From assembly GCF_031846265.1 (NCBI RefSeq), contig NZ_JAVRIA010000005.1:124001-188000 (forward strand): a stretch of 64,000 nt of DNA, in the 5' to 3' direction. The notes below the pieces were generated by a model. It had not been told where the DNA came from and did no database searches. It worked only from the letters and a program-made list of their open reading frames with translations. A program made the translations under genes and the position numbers. The DNA is from Microcosmobacter mediterraneus. GTDB taxonomy: Bacteria > Bacteroidota > Bacteroidia > Flavobacteriales > Flavobacteriaceae. Numbering within the stretch: the first letter of the stretch is position 1; each line of letters opens with the position of its first letter. Below, piece by piece: positions 25,085 through 35,500 of this stretch.

Positions 25085-25978
25085 TTAATTAGTTAACTCC
25101 CTAAACAAAGTTTCTAAACTGGCATTTTTCTGGTTAAGTTGAAGAATCTTTAATTCGTTGTCGTGAGCAAAATCAAAGACATAGGAGCGCATATCGTCAG
25201 TAGAAGAAAAGGTGATTTCATAAACAAAAGCATGAGTATTTTTTACAGACTTAACTTTTGGGAGTTTAAGTAAAAATGCATCTTCAACTCTGAAATCAAA
25301 TTCTACAATAACTACTTGTTCTTGTCCTGCTCTAAGTTCATCTAACTTTTTATCTGCAACAATTTCACCTTTATTTATAATAATAACACGATCACACATA
25401 GCTTCTACTTCTTGCATAATATGTGTAGACAAGAACACCGTTTTTTTCTTCCCTACAGTTTTTATTAGATTTCTAATATCTACTAATTGATTAGGGTCTA
25501 AACCAGTAGTAGGTTCGTCTAAAATTAAAACTTCAGGATCATGCAAAAGTGCATTGGCTAAACCAACACGTTGACGATAACCTTTGGAGAGCTGTTCAAT
25601 TTTTTTATGCGACTCTGAGGTTAAACCAGTTAAATCCATAACGTCATCAATTCTGGTTTTATTTGTTTTGTATACACTAGCATTAAATTGCAAATACTCT
25701 TTAACGTACATATCTAGGTACAAAGGATTATGCTCTGGTAAATAACCCACACTTTGTTGTACGTCTTTTTTAGATTTTAAAACATCAAAGCCATTAACAC
25801 TTGCTTCACCTTCAGAAGCATTAAGATATGTGGTTAGAATTTTCATCATGGTAGATTTACCAGCACCATTTGGGCCTAAAAATCCAACAATTTCAGGATT
25901 TTCAACTTTAAATGAAACATTGCTCAGAGCTTTCTGATTTCCGTAGGTTTTTGTAATGTTAGAGACCTCTATTGACAT
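25085..25978 (-). CDS. gldA: gliding motility ABC transporter ATPase GldA
   Basis: The 297-residue ATPase shows the Walker A GPNGAGKST, the signature LSKGYRQRVGLA, Walker B VLILDEPTTGLD and the H-loop STHIMQE. It also has the C-terminal region of GldA/CcmA-like subunits. GldA pairs with GldF and GldG as an ABC transporter associated with flavobacterial gliding motility. The length and the QQSVGYLPEHNPLYLDMYV segment fit GldA. The gldF and gldG genes are not in this window, so the subunits are encoded apart. Confidence 0.9.
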   Translation of the reverse strand: MSIEVSNITKTYGNQKALSNVSFKVENPEIVGFLGPNGAGKSTMMKILTTYLNASEGEASVNGFDVLKSKKDVQQSVGYLPEHNPLYLDMYVKEYLQFNASVYKTNKTRIDDVMDLTGLTSESHKKIEQLSKGYRQRVGLANALLHDPEVLILDEPTTGLDPNQLVDIRNLIKTVGKKKTVFLSTHIMQEVEAMCDRVIIINKGEIVADKKLDELRAGQEQVVIVEFDFRVEDAFLLKLPKVKSVKNTHAFVYEITFSSTDDMRSYVFDFAHDNELKILQLNQKNASLETLFRELTN

Positions 25979-26048
25979 ATAAAATTCACTTTGATGTAAA
26001 AATAAGTATTAAATCAACGATCTAAATAAAAAAAACGTGTTCTTCATT

Positions 26049-26077
26049 TTGATTTTTTAATTTATTGGTTACTTTAG
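26049..26077 (+). promoter_or_regulatory. promoter of the aromatic amino-acid operon
   Basis: TTG (26049-26051) and TACTTTAG (26070-26077, one mismatch to TAnnTTTG) are separated by 18 bp, which is normal spacing for Bacteroidota sigma factor. The start of transcription would be about 26083, just before the leader-peptide ATG at 26087. Confidence 0.55.
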
Positions 26078-26086
26078 CCTTAACAA

Positions 26087-26167
26087 ATGCGATTAATGAA
26101 TTTAGTTCACACATATTACAGCTGGTTTTACTTCTTTTATAAAGAAACGAGACCAAGTATGTGCTAA
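26087..26167 (+). CDS. aromatic-rich leader peptide of the pheA operon
   Basis: A 26-codon ORF runs from ATG 26087 to TAA 26165-26167. Codons 10-18 encode YYSWFYFFY, giving four Tyr, three Phe and one Trp in nine codons. That is far above any expectation and typical of leader peptides that sense charged aromatic tRNAs. An internal ATG at codon 4 could also serve as the start. The ORF sits in front of an alternative hairpin pair and a terminator. Slow decoding of these codons when Phe or Tyr is scarce would favour the antiterminator. Confidence 0.85.
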   Translation: MRLMNLVHTYYSWFYFFYKETRPSMC

Positions 26168-26219
26168 TTAATTATATCATATAAATTAAGGTCTCGATTT
26201 AAAAAGTCGAGACTTTTTT
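26148..26219 (+). terminator. attenuator: terminator with competing antiterminator, pheA leader
   Basis: The antiterminator pairs CGAGACC (26148-26154) with GGTCTCG (26190-26196). The terminator pairs GTCTCGA (26191-26197) with TCGAGAC (26207-26213), followed by TTTTTT (26214-26219). The two structures share 26191-26196, so only one can form. The upstream arm lies inside the leader peptide, after the aromatic codons and before its stop. This is the layout of classical amino-acid attenuation. Confidence 0.85.
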
Positions 26220-26244
26220 ATTTATAAAAAATTAAAGAATTCTA

Positions 26245-27072
26245 GTGATAAAAACAGTTGCTATACAAGGCATAAAAGGATCGTTTCATCATATTGTTTC
26301 TAAAGCATATTTTGGAAACCTTGTTGATATTGTTGAGTGCTTGTCTTTTGATGCAGCAGTAGAATCATTGTTGGTTAAAGATACAAATGCTGTTATTATG
26401 GCTATAGAAAACTCTATTGCAGGTTCTATTATTCCTAATTATGCCTTAATCGACGCTCATAATTTACATATTGTTGGCGAATACTACCTCAATGTTCAGC
26501 ATCATTTAATGGCTTTAAATGATCAATCTATTAATGACATAAAAGAAGTGTATTCGCACCCAATGGCTTTATTACAATGTAAAGAGTTTTTTAAAAATCA
26601 GCCACATATTAAACTCATTGAGGATAAGGATACTGCTGAAGTAGCAAAGCGGATTTCCAACAATAAGCTCAAAGGAATTGCAGCTATAGCAAGCGATTTG
26701 GCAGCTGAATTGTTTAACCTTAATATTTTAGCCGAAAGTATTCAAACTATTAAACACAACGAAACACGATTTGTCATTGTAAAAAGGAAGAATCACGAAA
26801 TTTCTGAATCTGAAATTAATAAAGCGTCATTAAAATTTGAACTCGATCATCAACGAGGAAGTCTAGCGGCAATTCTTAATGTTATGAGTGATTGTAAATT
26901 AAATTTAACTAAAATACAATCCTTGCCAAAAATTGAAACACCTTGGAAATATGCCTTTTTTGTTGATGTTACTTTTACAGATTATGAAGATTATAAAAAG
27001 GCGATTGCGATAATGAAGATTATGGCTGTTGAAATTAAAGTACTAGGAGAATATAAAAACGCAAAACTATGA
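26245..27072 (+). CDS. pheA: prephenate dehydratase
   Basis: This 275-residue enzyme makes phenylpyruvate from prephenate, the step that commits to phenylalanine. It starts at a GTG at 26245, with no in-frame ATG close by (MIKTVAIQGIKGSFHH). It has the dehydratase domain with IENSIAGSIIPNYALI and EVYSHPMALLQCKEF, plus NETRFVIVKRK. A C-terminal ACT domain (FELDHQRGSLAAILNVMSDCKLNLTKIQSLP) usually binds phenylalanine and gives feedback inhibition. It is the first structural gene behind the leader-peptide attenuator and overlaps the next gene by 4 bp. Confidence 0.95.
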   Translation: MIKTVAIQGIKGSFHHIVSKAYFGNLVDIVECLSFDAAVESLLVKDTNAVIMAIENSIAGSIIPNYALIDAHNLHIVGEYYLNVQHHLMALNDQSINDIKEVYSHPMALLQCKEFFKNQPHIKLIEDKDTAEVAKRISNNKLKGIAAIASDLAAELFNLNILAESIQTIKHNETRFVIVKRKNHEISESEINKASLKFELDHQRGSLAAILNVMSDCKLNLTKIQSLPKIETPWKYAFFVDVTFTDYEDYKKAIAIMKIMAVEIKVLGEYKNAKL

Positions 27073-28217
27073 TAGAAGGTGCAGAAAGATTGCAAACGGT
27101 AGAAGAATACTACTTTTCAAAAAAATTAAGAGAAGTTGCTCTTCTAAAAGCACAAGGTAAACCTATAATTAATCTTGGCATTGGAAGCCCAGATTTAGAA
27201 CCTCCTTTCAGAGTTGTAGAGTCTTTAAAAGAGAGTTTAGCTGATACAATAGCACATAAGTATCAAAGTTACCAAGGTCTACCTGAGTTAAGAGAAGAGA
27301 TCGAGAATTTTTATCGTAATAAGTTTGATGTATCGTTAAGTTCATTAACAGAAGTACTACCATTAATGGGAAGCAAAGAAGGTATTATGCATATATCTAT
27401 GGCTTTTTTAAATAAAGGTGATAAAGTGCTTATTCCAAATCCAGGATATCCTACCTACAGTTCAGTAACTAAATTAGTAGGTGCAGAACCTGTGTTTTAT
27501 GATCTAAAAGAAAACAATCAATGGTTGCCAGATTTTTCTCAGCTTGAAAAGCAAGACTTATCTATAGTAAAATTAATGTGGATTAGTTATCCACACATGC
27601 CAACAGGAGCTCTAGCAACGCATAAGTTTTATGATACTGTTATTGCTTTTGCAAAACGTCATAATATACTCGTTGTTAATGATAATCCGTACAGTTTTAT
27701 CTTAAACGATAAGCCCAAAAGTATTCTCTATTATAAAGATGCTAAAAAACATTGTTTAGAATTAAATTCTTTGAGTAAAACCTTCAACATGGCTGGTTGG
27801 CGCGTTGGTATGATTTTAGGTCATTCAGAATATATTAAAGCAATTTTAAAGGTGAAGAGTAACATGGATTCTGGTATGTTTTATGGTATTCAGAAAGGTG
27901 CTATAGAAGCACTTAAATGCTCAGATTTGTGGTATATAAGTTTAAATAGTGTTTACCAAAGACGACGTCAATTAGTTTGGAAACTAGCTGAAGGATTAAA
28001 ATGCACCTATGATAAAGATGCTTCTGGATTGTTTGTTTGGGCAAAACTACCTCCTAATCTAAAATCTGAAGATTTTATTGATGCAGTACTGAAAGAACAT
28101 TCCATTTTTATTGCACCAGGAACTATTTTTGGCAGTAATGGAGAAGGTTACATAAGGTTTTCGTTGTGTGCACCAGAAGAAGAGATTGAGGAAGCTATAG
28201 CAAGAGTAAGTCAATAA
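27069..28217 (+). CDS. aminotransferase class I/II in the aromatic operon
   Basis: The 382-residue PLP enzyme has the fold-type I motifs NLGIGSPDLEPP, PLMGSKEGIMHI and NPGYPTY. The cofactor Lys is in LNSLSKTFNMAGWRVGM, and the C-terminal YIRFSLC carries the substrate-carboxylate Arg. Given its position between pheA and tyrA (overlap of 4 bp with pheA, 8-bp gap to tyrA), it is likely to transaminate phenylpyruvate and hydroxyphenylpyruvate to Phe and Tyr. The substrate range is inferred from context. Confidence 0.92.
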   Translation: MIEGAERLQTVEEYYFSKKLREVALLKAQGKPIINLGIGSPDLEPPFRVVESLKESLADTIAHKYQSYQGLPELREEIENFYRNKFDVSLSSLTEVLPLMGSKEGIMHISMAFLNKGDKVLIPNPGYPTYSSVTKLVGAEPVFYDLKENNQWLPDFSQLEKQDLSIVKLMWISYPHMPTGALATHKFYDTVIAFAKRHNILVVNDNPYSFILNDKPKSILYYKDAKKHCLELNSLSKTFNMAGWRVGMILGHSEYIKAILKVKSNMDSGMFYGIQKGAIEALKCSDLWYISLNSVYQRRRQLVWKLAEGLKCTYDKDASGLFVWAKLPPNLKSEDFIDAVLKEHSIFIAPGTIFGSNGEGYIRFSLCAPEEEIEEAIARVSQ

Positions 28218-28225
28218 TTTAGTTT

Positions 28226-29083
28226 ATGAAAAATGTATATATAATAGGCGTTGGGTTAATAGGTGGAAGTTTAGCTTTAGATATTAAAGCAAATTATTCT
28301 GAAACTATCATTTTTGGTATTGATAATAATGAAACACACCTAGATAAAGCCATTGCCTTAAACGTTATAGATAAAAAGGCTATGCTTTCAGATATCACAA
28401 ATGCGGACTTAGTAATCATTGCAATTCCTGTGGATGCAACTGTAAATAGCATTTCAGACATACTAGATAAGGTTTCAGAACATACTTTGGTCATTGATGT
28501 TGGCTCAACCAAGGAAGATATTTGTTATTCTATAGAATCACACCAAAACAGAAGAAACTTTTTAGCAGCGCATCCAATTGCTGGTACAGAATTTTCAGGA
28601 CCGAGTGCTGCAATCCATGGCTTGTTTAAAGACAAGACAATGATAATCTGTGAAGTAGAAAAAACAGCTTTTAAACTTCAGGAGAAAGCTTTGCAATTAT
28701 TTTCAGACTTAGGTATGCGCATTCGATATATGAATCCAAAAGCACACGATAAGCATATTGCTTATGTGTCACATTTATCACATATCAGTTCGTTTATGTT
28801 AGGTAAAACAGTTATTGAAAAAGAGAAAAATGAACGTGATATTTTTGATATGGCAGGTTCTGGATTTGAAAGTACAGTGCGTTTGGCAAAAAGTTCCCCA
28901 GCAATGTGGACACCAATTTTTCAACAGAACAAAACTAATGTTATTGAAACATTAAACGAATACATTGCCAACCTTACGCAGTTTAAAGAACTGATGGAAA
29001 AAGGTGATTTTGAAAGCGTTTACGATGAAATGAAAGATATAAATCATATTAAAGACATATTAGAAGGAATTATTAAAGTATAG
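28226..29083 (+). CDS. tyrA: prephenate dehydrogenase
   Basis: The 285-residue enzyme starts with a Rossmann fold, VYIIGVGLIGGSLALDIK. It continues with DVGSTKED, the substrate motif AAHPIAGTEFSGPSAA and AYVSHLSHISSFML, all characteristic of prephenate dehydrogenases. It oxidises and decarboxylates prephenate to 4-hydroxyphenylpyruvate with NAD+, the tyrosine branch. No ACT or regulatory domain is present, so feedback probably acts elsewhere. It is the third gene of the attenuated operon. Confidence 0.95.
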   Translation: MKNVYIIGVGLIGGSLALDIKANYSETIIFGIDNNETHLDKAIALNVIDKKAMLSDITNADLVIIAIPVDATVNSISDILDKVSEHTLVIDVGSTKEDICYSIESHQNRRNFLAAHPIAGTEFSGPSAAIHGLFKDKTMIICEVEKTAFKLQEKALQLFSDLGMRIRYMNPKAHDKHIAYVSHLSHISSFMLGKTVIEKEKNERDIFDMAGSGFESTVRLAKSSPAMWTPIFQQNKTNVIETLNEYIANLTQFKELMEKGDFESVYDEMKDINHIKDILEGIIKV

Positions 29084-29101
29084 AAAAGACTTAAAAATAC
29101 T

Positions 29102-30184
29102 ATGGAAAATAAGAAAGAATTAAGAACATGGTTAGACAACTTCGGATTAGATCATCCTTTAGTTATTGCTGGACCATGTAGCGCAGAAACCGAAAAACAA
29201 GTATTAACGATTGCTCATCAATTAAAAAATAGTGATGCAACGGTTTTTAGAGCAGGTATTTGGAAACCTAGGACTCGACCTGGAAATTTTGAAGGCGTTG
29301 GTGCACTTGGTTTAAAATGGCTTCAGAAAGCAAAGCAAGAAACAGGAATGCAAATTACTACTGAGGTTGCAAATGCAAATCATGTCGATTTAGCATTAAA
29401 ACACGATGTCGATATTCTATGGATTGGAGCACGTACAACAGTGAGCCCATTTATAGTTCAGGAAATTGCCGAAGCTCTAAAAGGAACTGATAAACCAGTA
29501 TTAATTAAAAATCCTGTAAATCCAGATTTAGCTTTATGGTTAGGAGCAGTGGAACGTTTTTACACAGCAGATGTCAAAAATTTAGGCGTTATACATAGAG
29601 GTTTTTCCACTTACGAAAAAACACGTTATAGAAATAACCCAGAATGGCAAATAGCTATTGATTTGCAAAACAGATTTCCTGATTTGCCATTAATTTTAGA
29701 TCCATCTCATATTGCTGGTCGTCGTGATATTATCTTCGATTTATCACAGACAGCATTAGATTTAAACTATGATGGTTTTATGGTAGAGACGCATCATACA
29801 CCAGACGAAGCTTGGAGTGATGCTGCACAGCAGATTACGCCTAATACATTGATTCAGATGACTAAAGATCTAAGAATTAGAAAAGAAGTTGGCGAAGCTG
29901 CTGAGTTTAAAAATAAGATTAATACCATGAGAACTCAGATCGATGTTATTGATCATCAACTCATAGAAATGTTAGGAAAGCGGATGAAAGTAGCTGACGA
30001 AATTGGAGCACTTAAAAAAGCGCATAACGTTGCAGTACTTCAAACTAAACGTTGGAATGAAATTCTCGGTAAAATGATATTACAAGGTGAAGAGAAAAAT
30101 TTGAGTGAAGAATTTATTCTTAGAGTGTTTAAAGCGGTTCACCAAGAATCGATTAATCACCAAGAAAAGATTATTAACGATTAA
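29102..30184 (+). CDS. bifunctional DAHP synthase / chorismate mutase
   Basis: The 360-residue protein joins two enzymes. Residues about 15-260 form a DAHP synthase (HPLVIAGPCSAETEKQV, FRAGIWKPRTRPGNFEGVG, LILDPSHIAGRRD), which starts the shikimate pathway from PEP and erythrose 4-phosphate. Residues about 265-355 form an AroQ-type chorismate mutase (MRTQIDVIDHQLIEMLGKRMKVADEIGALKK). Such fusions let prephenate-branch end products regulate the first step. It closes the aromatic operon, 18 bp after tyrA. Confidence 0.93.
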   Translation: MENKKELRTWLDNFGLDHPLVIAGPCSAETEKQVLTIAHQLKNSDATVFRAGIWKPRTRPGNFEGVGALGLKWLQKAKQETGMQITTEVANANHVDLALKHDVDILWIGARTTVSPFIVQEIAEALKGTDKPVLIKNPVNPDLALWLGAVERFYTADVKNLGVIHRGFSTYEKTRYRNNPEWQIAIDLQNRFPDLPLILDPSHIAGRRDIIFDLSQTALDLNYDGFMVETHHTPDEAWSDAAQQITPNTLIQMTKDLRIRKEVGEAAEFKNKINTMRTQIDVIDHQLIEMLGKRMKVADEIGALKKAHNVAVLQTKRWNEILGKMILQGEEKNLSEEFILRVFKAVHQESINHQEKIIND

Positions 30185-30255
30185 TGTTTAAAATCAAAAG
30201 CCTATTTTCACCAAGAAAAAATAGAAGTTCTAAACAACAACAAGATTACTTATTT

Positions 30256-31902
30256 ATGATTAAACAATTTATACTGGTAATACTAGTATTACCATTTCTC
30301 ACTATTAAGGCACAGACTAAAGTTGGCCATATTACACTGCAATATGGAGAAGAGATCATTGAAGATGATGAAAAAATAGTTAGAATCTCTACAGAGTTTA
30401 ATGGTAAAATTTACACCCTAGCCAGCAGAAAGAACAAGTACTACATCAAAGTATTTGAAAGCACAGAAATGAGTTTGGTTTCTACCAATGAAATTGAGCT
30501 TCCAGATATGAAAGGTAAAGATCTGGAATTTGAAGATCTTGCTGTTATAGCAGATAGAATTTATGTATTTGGAAGTGTTTATGACCGAAAAGAAAAGATA
30601 TCAAATTTATTTGGTGTAGAAGTTGCCTTAGACGGTAAATTAAGCAATAATGTTGTTAAACTCTTTTCTACAAAAGTGACTAAAAGAAGAGAGCAAGGTG
30701 CATTCTATTTCAAAGACTCGCCAACAGGAGATCGTTTACTCATTATGCATGCTACTCAGTTTAACAAAGAAGACGTTATACAATACGAAGTAAAACTTTT
30801 AGATCCCAATCTAGATACAGCAATGGAGTATATTGAAAAAGTTCCATATGAAGATAGAAGAGGATTAGAATTTACTATTGCAGATTTCGATGTAAGCTTT
30901 GATGACGATGTATTTATCGTCATTAACGAAAGTTTTAGAGATCGTAAGTCTATGACTAATAATGAGAAGTTTCAGGTACTTTGCTTTAAAAGTTCTAATA
31001 ACTATGAGAAAGAAGTCATTGATATAAAATTTACAGATAAAGAAATCATTAACTGCGAAATGTTGGCTACAGGTTCTGGTAAACTCCATTTAGCAGGCTT
31101 TTATTCTGGTGTAAGAAAAAATGGAAAAGCAAAAAAAGATCTCAGAGGTGTATATTCTTCAGTTATTGATGTTAATACAAATGAAGTAGAACAATTAAAA
31201 TTTAATGAGTTTGATTATGACACAAAAGTAAAACTCATTGGAGAACGACGAGCTAAAAAGGGTAAAGATGTAAAACCTTATTATTTAACCCATAGTTTAA
31301 TAGAAAAAGAAGATGGTGGATTAATTTTATTATCAGAATATCAGCTTGTTGTAGAAGGTGGAACTTCTGGTATTGGACCATTAGCCTTTACGCCAATAAC
31401 ATATATTAATAATGAGATTATTGTAACCTCACTTGGTGTTGATGGTTCTGTAGAATGGTCTAATGTTATACCCAAAAAACAACGTGCTAGCTTTACAGTA
31501 TTATCACTTGGATTATTCGGATTTTCCGGAAATGGAAATTTTACAGTCTCTGGCGGAATTATGGTACCACTTAGTGTAATGGGTAAAGGTCCAGAATATC
31601 TTAGCGCAATGCCGATTTATGAAAATGGGCAGCTCACTGTCATTTTTAACGACAACAAAAAAAATTATGGTGTTACAGATATTGAAGATATAAAATGGTT
31701 AGGTAATTATAATAAAGCTGTTCCTGTAGCTGTAATGTTTGACGATAAAGGAAATATGACAAGATTAGACCAAGAAAAGGTAGAGAAATATCAACTTGTT
31801 TTAAGACCACGAGTATATCATAGAAAGACCGATAAAGATTATATTATTTATTCATCAAGAAAATCTGAAGACAAAATAGGCAGAATGACAATTGGGAGGT
31901 AG
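30256..31902 (+). CDS. secreted protein of unknown function, probable beta-propeller
   Basis: A longer frame starts at 30184, overlapping the DAHP synthase stop. I chose the ATG at 30256 because it begins a signal peptide (MIKQFILVILVLPFLTIKAQ). The upstream 24 residues are basic and have no domain. The mature protein of about 530 residues is a chain of strand-rich segments (FNGKIYTLASRKNKYYIKVF, EDLAVIADRIYVFGSVYDRK, GGLILLSEYQLVVEGG) that resembles a propeller. No enzymatic motif is seen. The role is unknown. It may be co-transcribed with the aromatic operon, though a functional link is not obvious. Confidence 0.75.
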   Translation: MIKQFILVILVLPFLTIKAQTKVGHITLQYGEEIIEDDEKIVRISTEFNGKIYTLASRKNKYYIKVFESTEMSLVSTNEIELPDMKGKDLEFEDLAVIADRIYVFGSVYDRKEKISNLFGVEVALDGKLSNNVVKLFSTKVTKRREQGAFYFKDSPTGDRLLIMHATQFNKEDVIQYEVKLLDPNLDTAMEYIEKVPYEDRRGLEFTIADFDVSFDDDVFIVINESFRDRKSMTNNEKFQVLCFKSSNNYEKEVIDIKFTDKEIINCEMLATGSGKLHLAGFYSGVRKNGKAKKDLRGVYSSVIDVNTNEVEQLKFNEFDYDTKVKLIGERRAKKGKDVKPYYLTHSLIEKEDGGLILLSEYQLVVEGGTSGIGPLAFTPITYINNEIIVTSLGVDGSVEWSNVIPKKQRASFTVLSLGLFGFSGNGNFTVSGGIMVPLSVMGKGPEYLSAMPIYENGQLTVIFNDNKKNYGVTDIEDIKWLGNYNKAVPVAVMFDDKGNMTRLDQEKVEKYQLVLRPRVYHRKTDKDYIIYSSRKSEDKIGRMTIGR

Positions 31903-31907
31903 TTTTT

Positions 31908-32573
31908 TTATTCAGTTATTGCTTTTTGATTAATATATTTTCCAACTACGATTGCTGTTAATATAACAAGATAAAATTGCCCAATTAAGCCAATAAACAT
32001 TGTTGCCTTTTGTGCAATTGATGTAACTGGCAAAATATCTCCATAGCCTATGGTCATTAGAGTTATATAACTAAAATACATGAGCCTCTCAGTCATATCG
32101 GTATCTCCAATTGAAACAAGTCCTGAAAATGATTCTGGATATAGTATTTCAATACTAAGACAGAGAAAAAATGCTAATAAGCCTAAAGATATATAGCCAC
32201 TTATTAAACCTAATATTACATTCTTGCTTACCACTTTGGCATTCCAAACTTGTTTAATTATTTCTATAGTTACAATAGCATAAAAAATAAAGTATGATAC
32301 TAGTTTTAGATAATTAAACTTTTCACTAAAATCGGGTTTGGTAAAACCTAAAAATAATCCAATAACTGAAATAAAGACAAATAGAAATAAAATACGTGAA
32401 AGCCTTTTCTTTTTTGATACAAGTAAAACACCAGCTGCAATATTAAGTAATAAGAATATTGGCATAACCCAATACTCAAACCATACTATTGGTATTATTA
32501 AAGATCCAAATAATATGAATAGCTGCGTGAAAAGGAATAATTCAAAACGATATGTGTAAAGTTTGTCAATCAT
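31908..32573 (-). CDS. voltage-independent potassium channel (ion-channel family)
   Basis: The 221-residue protein has several N-terminal membrane helices. The pore loop, with K+ filter TIGYGD near residue 174, lies between helices (LMYFSYITLMTIGYGDILPV and LIGQFYLVILTAIVVGKY). This is the pore type of bacterial KvAP/KcsA-like channels, without an obvious RCK domain. It is the last gene on the minus strand after the RND pump gene, 9 bp downstream, so it is probably in the same transcript. A link between potassium flux and the efflux pump is inferred from position only. Confidence 0.88.
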   Translation of the reverse strand: MIDKLYTYRFELFLFTQLFILFGSLIIPIVWFEYWVMPIFLLLNIAAGVLLVSKKKRLSRILFLFVFISVIGLFLGFTKPDFSEKFNYLKLVSYFIFYAIVTIEIIKQVWNAKVVSKNVILGLISGYISLGLLAFFLCLSIEILYPESFSGLVSIGDTDMTERLMYFSYITLMTIGYGDILPVTSIAQKATMFIGLIGQFYLVILTAIVVGKYINQKAITE

Positions 32574-32582
32574 TCTTAGACA

Positions 32583-35500
32583 CTAGTCATCTAATATTGA
32601 CTCATTAAATTTATAATCTTTATAATTTACCTTAAATAAGATGCTGTAAAAAGAAGGGATAAAAAGTAAGGTTATTACTGTACCAAATAGTAAGCCAATC
32701 ATTATACTAACAGCCATTCCTTCCCACATTTCGCCTCCACTTAAATATAACGGAATCAAACCTAAAACAGTAGTGAAAGTTGCTAATAGTATTGGTCTAA
32801 ATCGCTGAAGGCATGCTGCAATAATAGCATCTTCAATTGGTCGTTTAATCTCGCTCTCTTCTATTTGAATTCTGTCAATTAATACAATAGCGTTATTGAT
32901 AACAATACCTGCTAAAGATATTACACCTAAAAACGGCATAAATCCAAATGGCTCCTGAAAAATAAGTAATCCGATTACAACACCAATAATCCCTAATGGT
33001 ATAGTAGAGGCTACCATTACTGTTTTTCTAACTGAATTAAACTGAATGATTAAAAGAAGAATAATTATAAAGCCAGAAAGTGGTAAATAGCTTATAACTG
33101 CTCCCATATTCTCTGCGGTATTTTCTGAATCACCACCAAATTTATAAGTATAACCGTCAGGCCATTCTTTAGTAACTTCTTCCATATGTGGTGTTATTAT
33201 TTTCATTATTGCCGAAGCATTTCCGGTAGCATTTAATTCTGAACTTACATTAATAGTTCTGTCAATATCTAATCGTTTTATTTTAGCATATTGCCATTCT
33301 GGCTCAATACTAGCGACTTGCAATAGTGGTACACTTTTCCCAGAATTTTGAGCATAAATATTGAGAGTTTCAATAGATGCTAATGTTTGTTGTTGACTCT
33401 CATTACTTCGCATTAATATAGGGATTGACTTATCATTTTCACGATACTCACCCGTTTGGAAACCATCTAAAACAGTCTGTAAAGATGTTGCAATGTCTGA
33501 ACTCGTAACACCAGCCATTTGGGCTTTATTCTGGTCAATATTAACAACAAATTTTTTAGTTTTCGGTCCCCAATCATCTTTAATGTTTTTAGTGCCTGAT
33601 ATTGTTTTTAGCTTTTGTTTAGTCTGTTCTGATAGACTTGCTAAAATATCTGGGTCGTCTCCAGAAATTTTAATCTCTATTGGAGTACCACCTCCACCAG
33701 AACCTAAGAGTCCAACTTTAATATCCGCATTAGGGAATTTATTAAAACAATAGTCATCTAATTTTTCAACAATTTCATTATTGTAAATAAAATCTGAGGT
33801 GTTTATTAAGATATGAGCATAACTTGCATCTGGTTCATCAGTAGAATAACCTAGATCATAAGAAGATGGTCCTTCACCTATATATGAAGACCAATCAGAT
33901 ATTCCATTAACTCTGTTCTCATTTACTAATAGGTCAGACTTTATAAATACCTCAATAGCTTCTATTACCTCTTGGGTTGCTTCAATACGCGAACCTTGAG
34001 GTAAATTAACATCTATAGTCACCATATTACGGTCACTATCTGGGAAAAACACAAACGGAATTTTACCAAAGCCAAGAAGTGAAAGAAAAAAAGCAGCGAT
34101 GATACCAAAGAGCACAAGCCTTTTATAAGATAATGCCACTAAGATGAGGTTTTTGTAATATAACTTTAGTTTATTAATAATCTTATCTATAAAAGATTCC
34201 TTTTTTTCAGCTTTAGGGGTGACTTTGAGGAATAAAAAACATAATAATGTTATTACTGTTAACGCAAGAATCCAAGATGATAATAATGCCAATGAAATGA
34301 CTACAAAAATTGGACCTACGATATCGCCCATAGTAGACTCAGCCATATAAAAAGCTAAAAATGCTGCAGAGGTTGTTAAAGTTGAAATAAGAAGAGGCGT
34401 AAATAATTCACCGCATGCATCAATGGCAGCTTTTTTAGCTTCAATTCCATTCTCCATCTTTACTAAAATCGTTTCTGCCACTACTATGGCATTATCTACC
34501 ATCATTCCTAAAGCCATAATGAGTGCTGCAAGAGTTACTTGGTTTAATCCCATGTCAATAACTCCCATCAACATTAAAGTCATTATAGTTACCATAGGTA
34601 TTAGACTTGCTATAATACCACCTGTTCTTAAGCCAAGAAATACTAACATTACAATGAGAACAATTGTAATGGATTGTATTAAATTGACAATGAAATCACT
34701 AATCTTATTATCTATATAAGTGTCTAATGATGATAGACGTTTTAACTCTAGACCTACAGGAAGTTTGTTTTGCCATTCTTTAATCACTAAATCGAGATCT
34801 GTTCCAAGTTGAATTACATTGGCACCTTCTTTTAAACTAATATGCATAGAAATGGCTTCTTGCCCATTTACAGTTACCAATTGTTTAGGCGGATCAATAT
34901 AATGTTGTCTAACAGTGGTAATATCTCCCAAATGTACTAATTGAGTACCATCTCCAACAGGAATTAACGTCTGTTTTATGTCTTCAATTGAATTAAAATT
35001 ACCAGTTGGTTCTAAGATTATACGTTCATTTTCTAAATTAATTTCACCTCCAGAACTCAATATATTTACAGAACCTATAATACTTTGTAATTTAGATGCT
35101 GATAATCCATATTCTTTTAATCTTGTATTATCAAATTCTATAAATACACGTTCATCTTGTACTCCACCAACTTCAACTTTTGCTGCTAACTCTAATTTAA
35201 TGAAGTCATCTTTTATGTCATCCACATAATTTTTAGCCTCGGCATAGGAATAACCGTCAATTACTAGACCAACAGCTATACCAAAAACCTCACCTAAACC
35301 GTCATCATTAAGATTTGGGTTTACTCCAGAGGGTAAACCTTGTAATTGAGTTAATTTACGTCTTAGCCTGTCCCAAACAACCTGTAGATCCTTTGGTTTT
35401 ACTTGGTCCTTTAGTTCAACAGTGACCACAGAAAGACCAGATCTAGATGTGCTTGTTACCTTTTTTAATTCAGGCAATTCTTGTACTATTTTTTCAACTT

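Noticed and set aside
30184..30255. An upstream start for the secreted protein after the DAHP synthase gene
   Set aside because: The first 24 residues are basic with no domain, and the signal peptide begins at the ATG at 30256. The overlap with the previous stop codon is probably coincidental.
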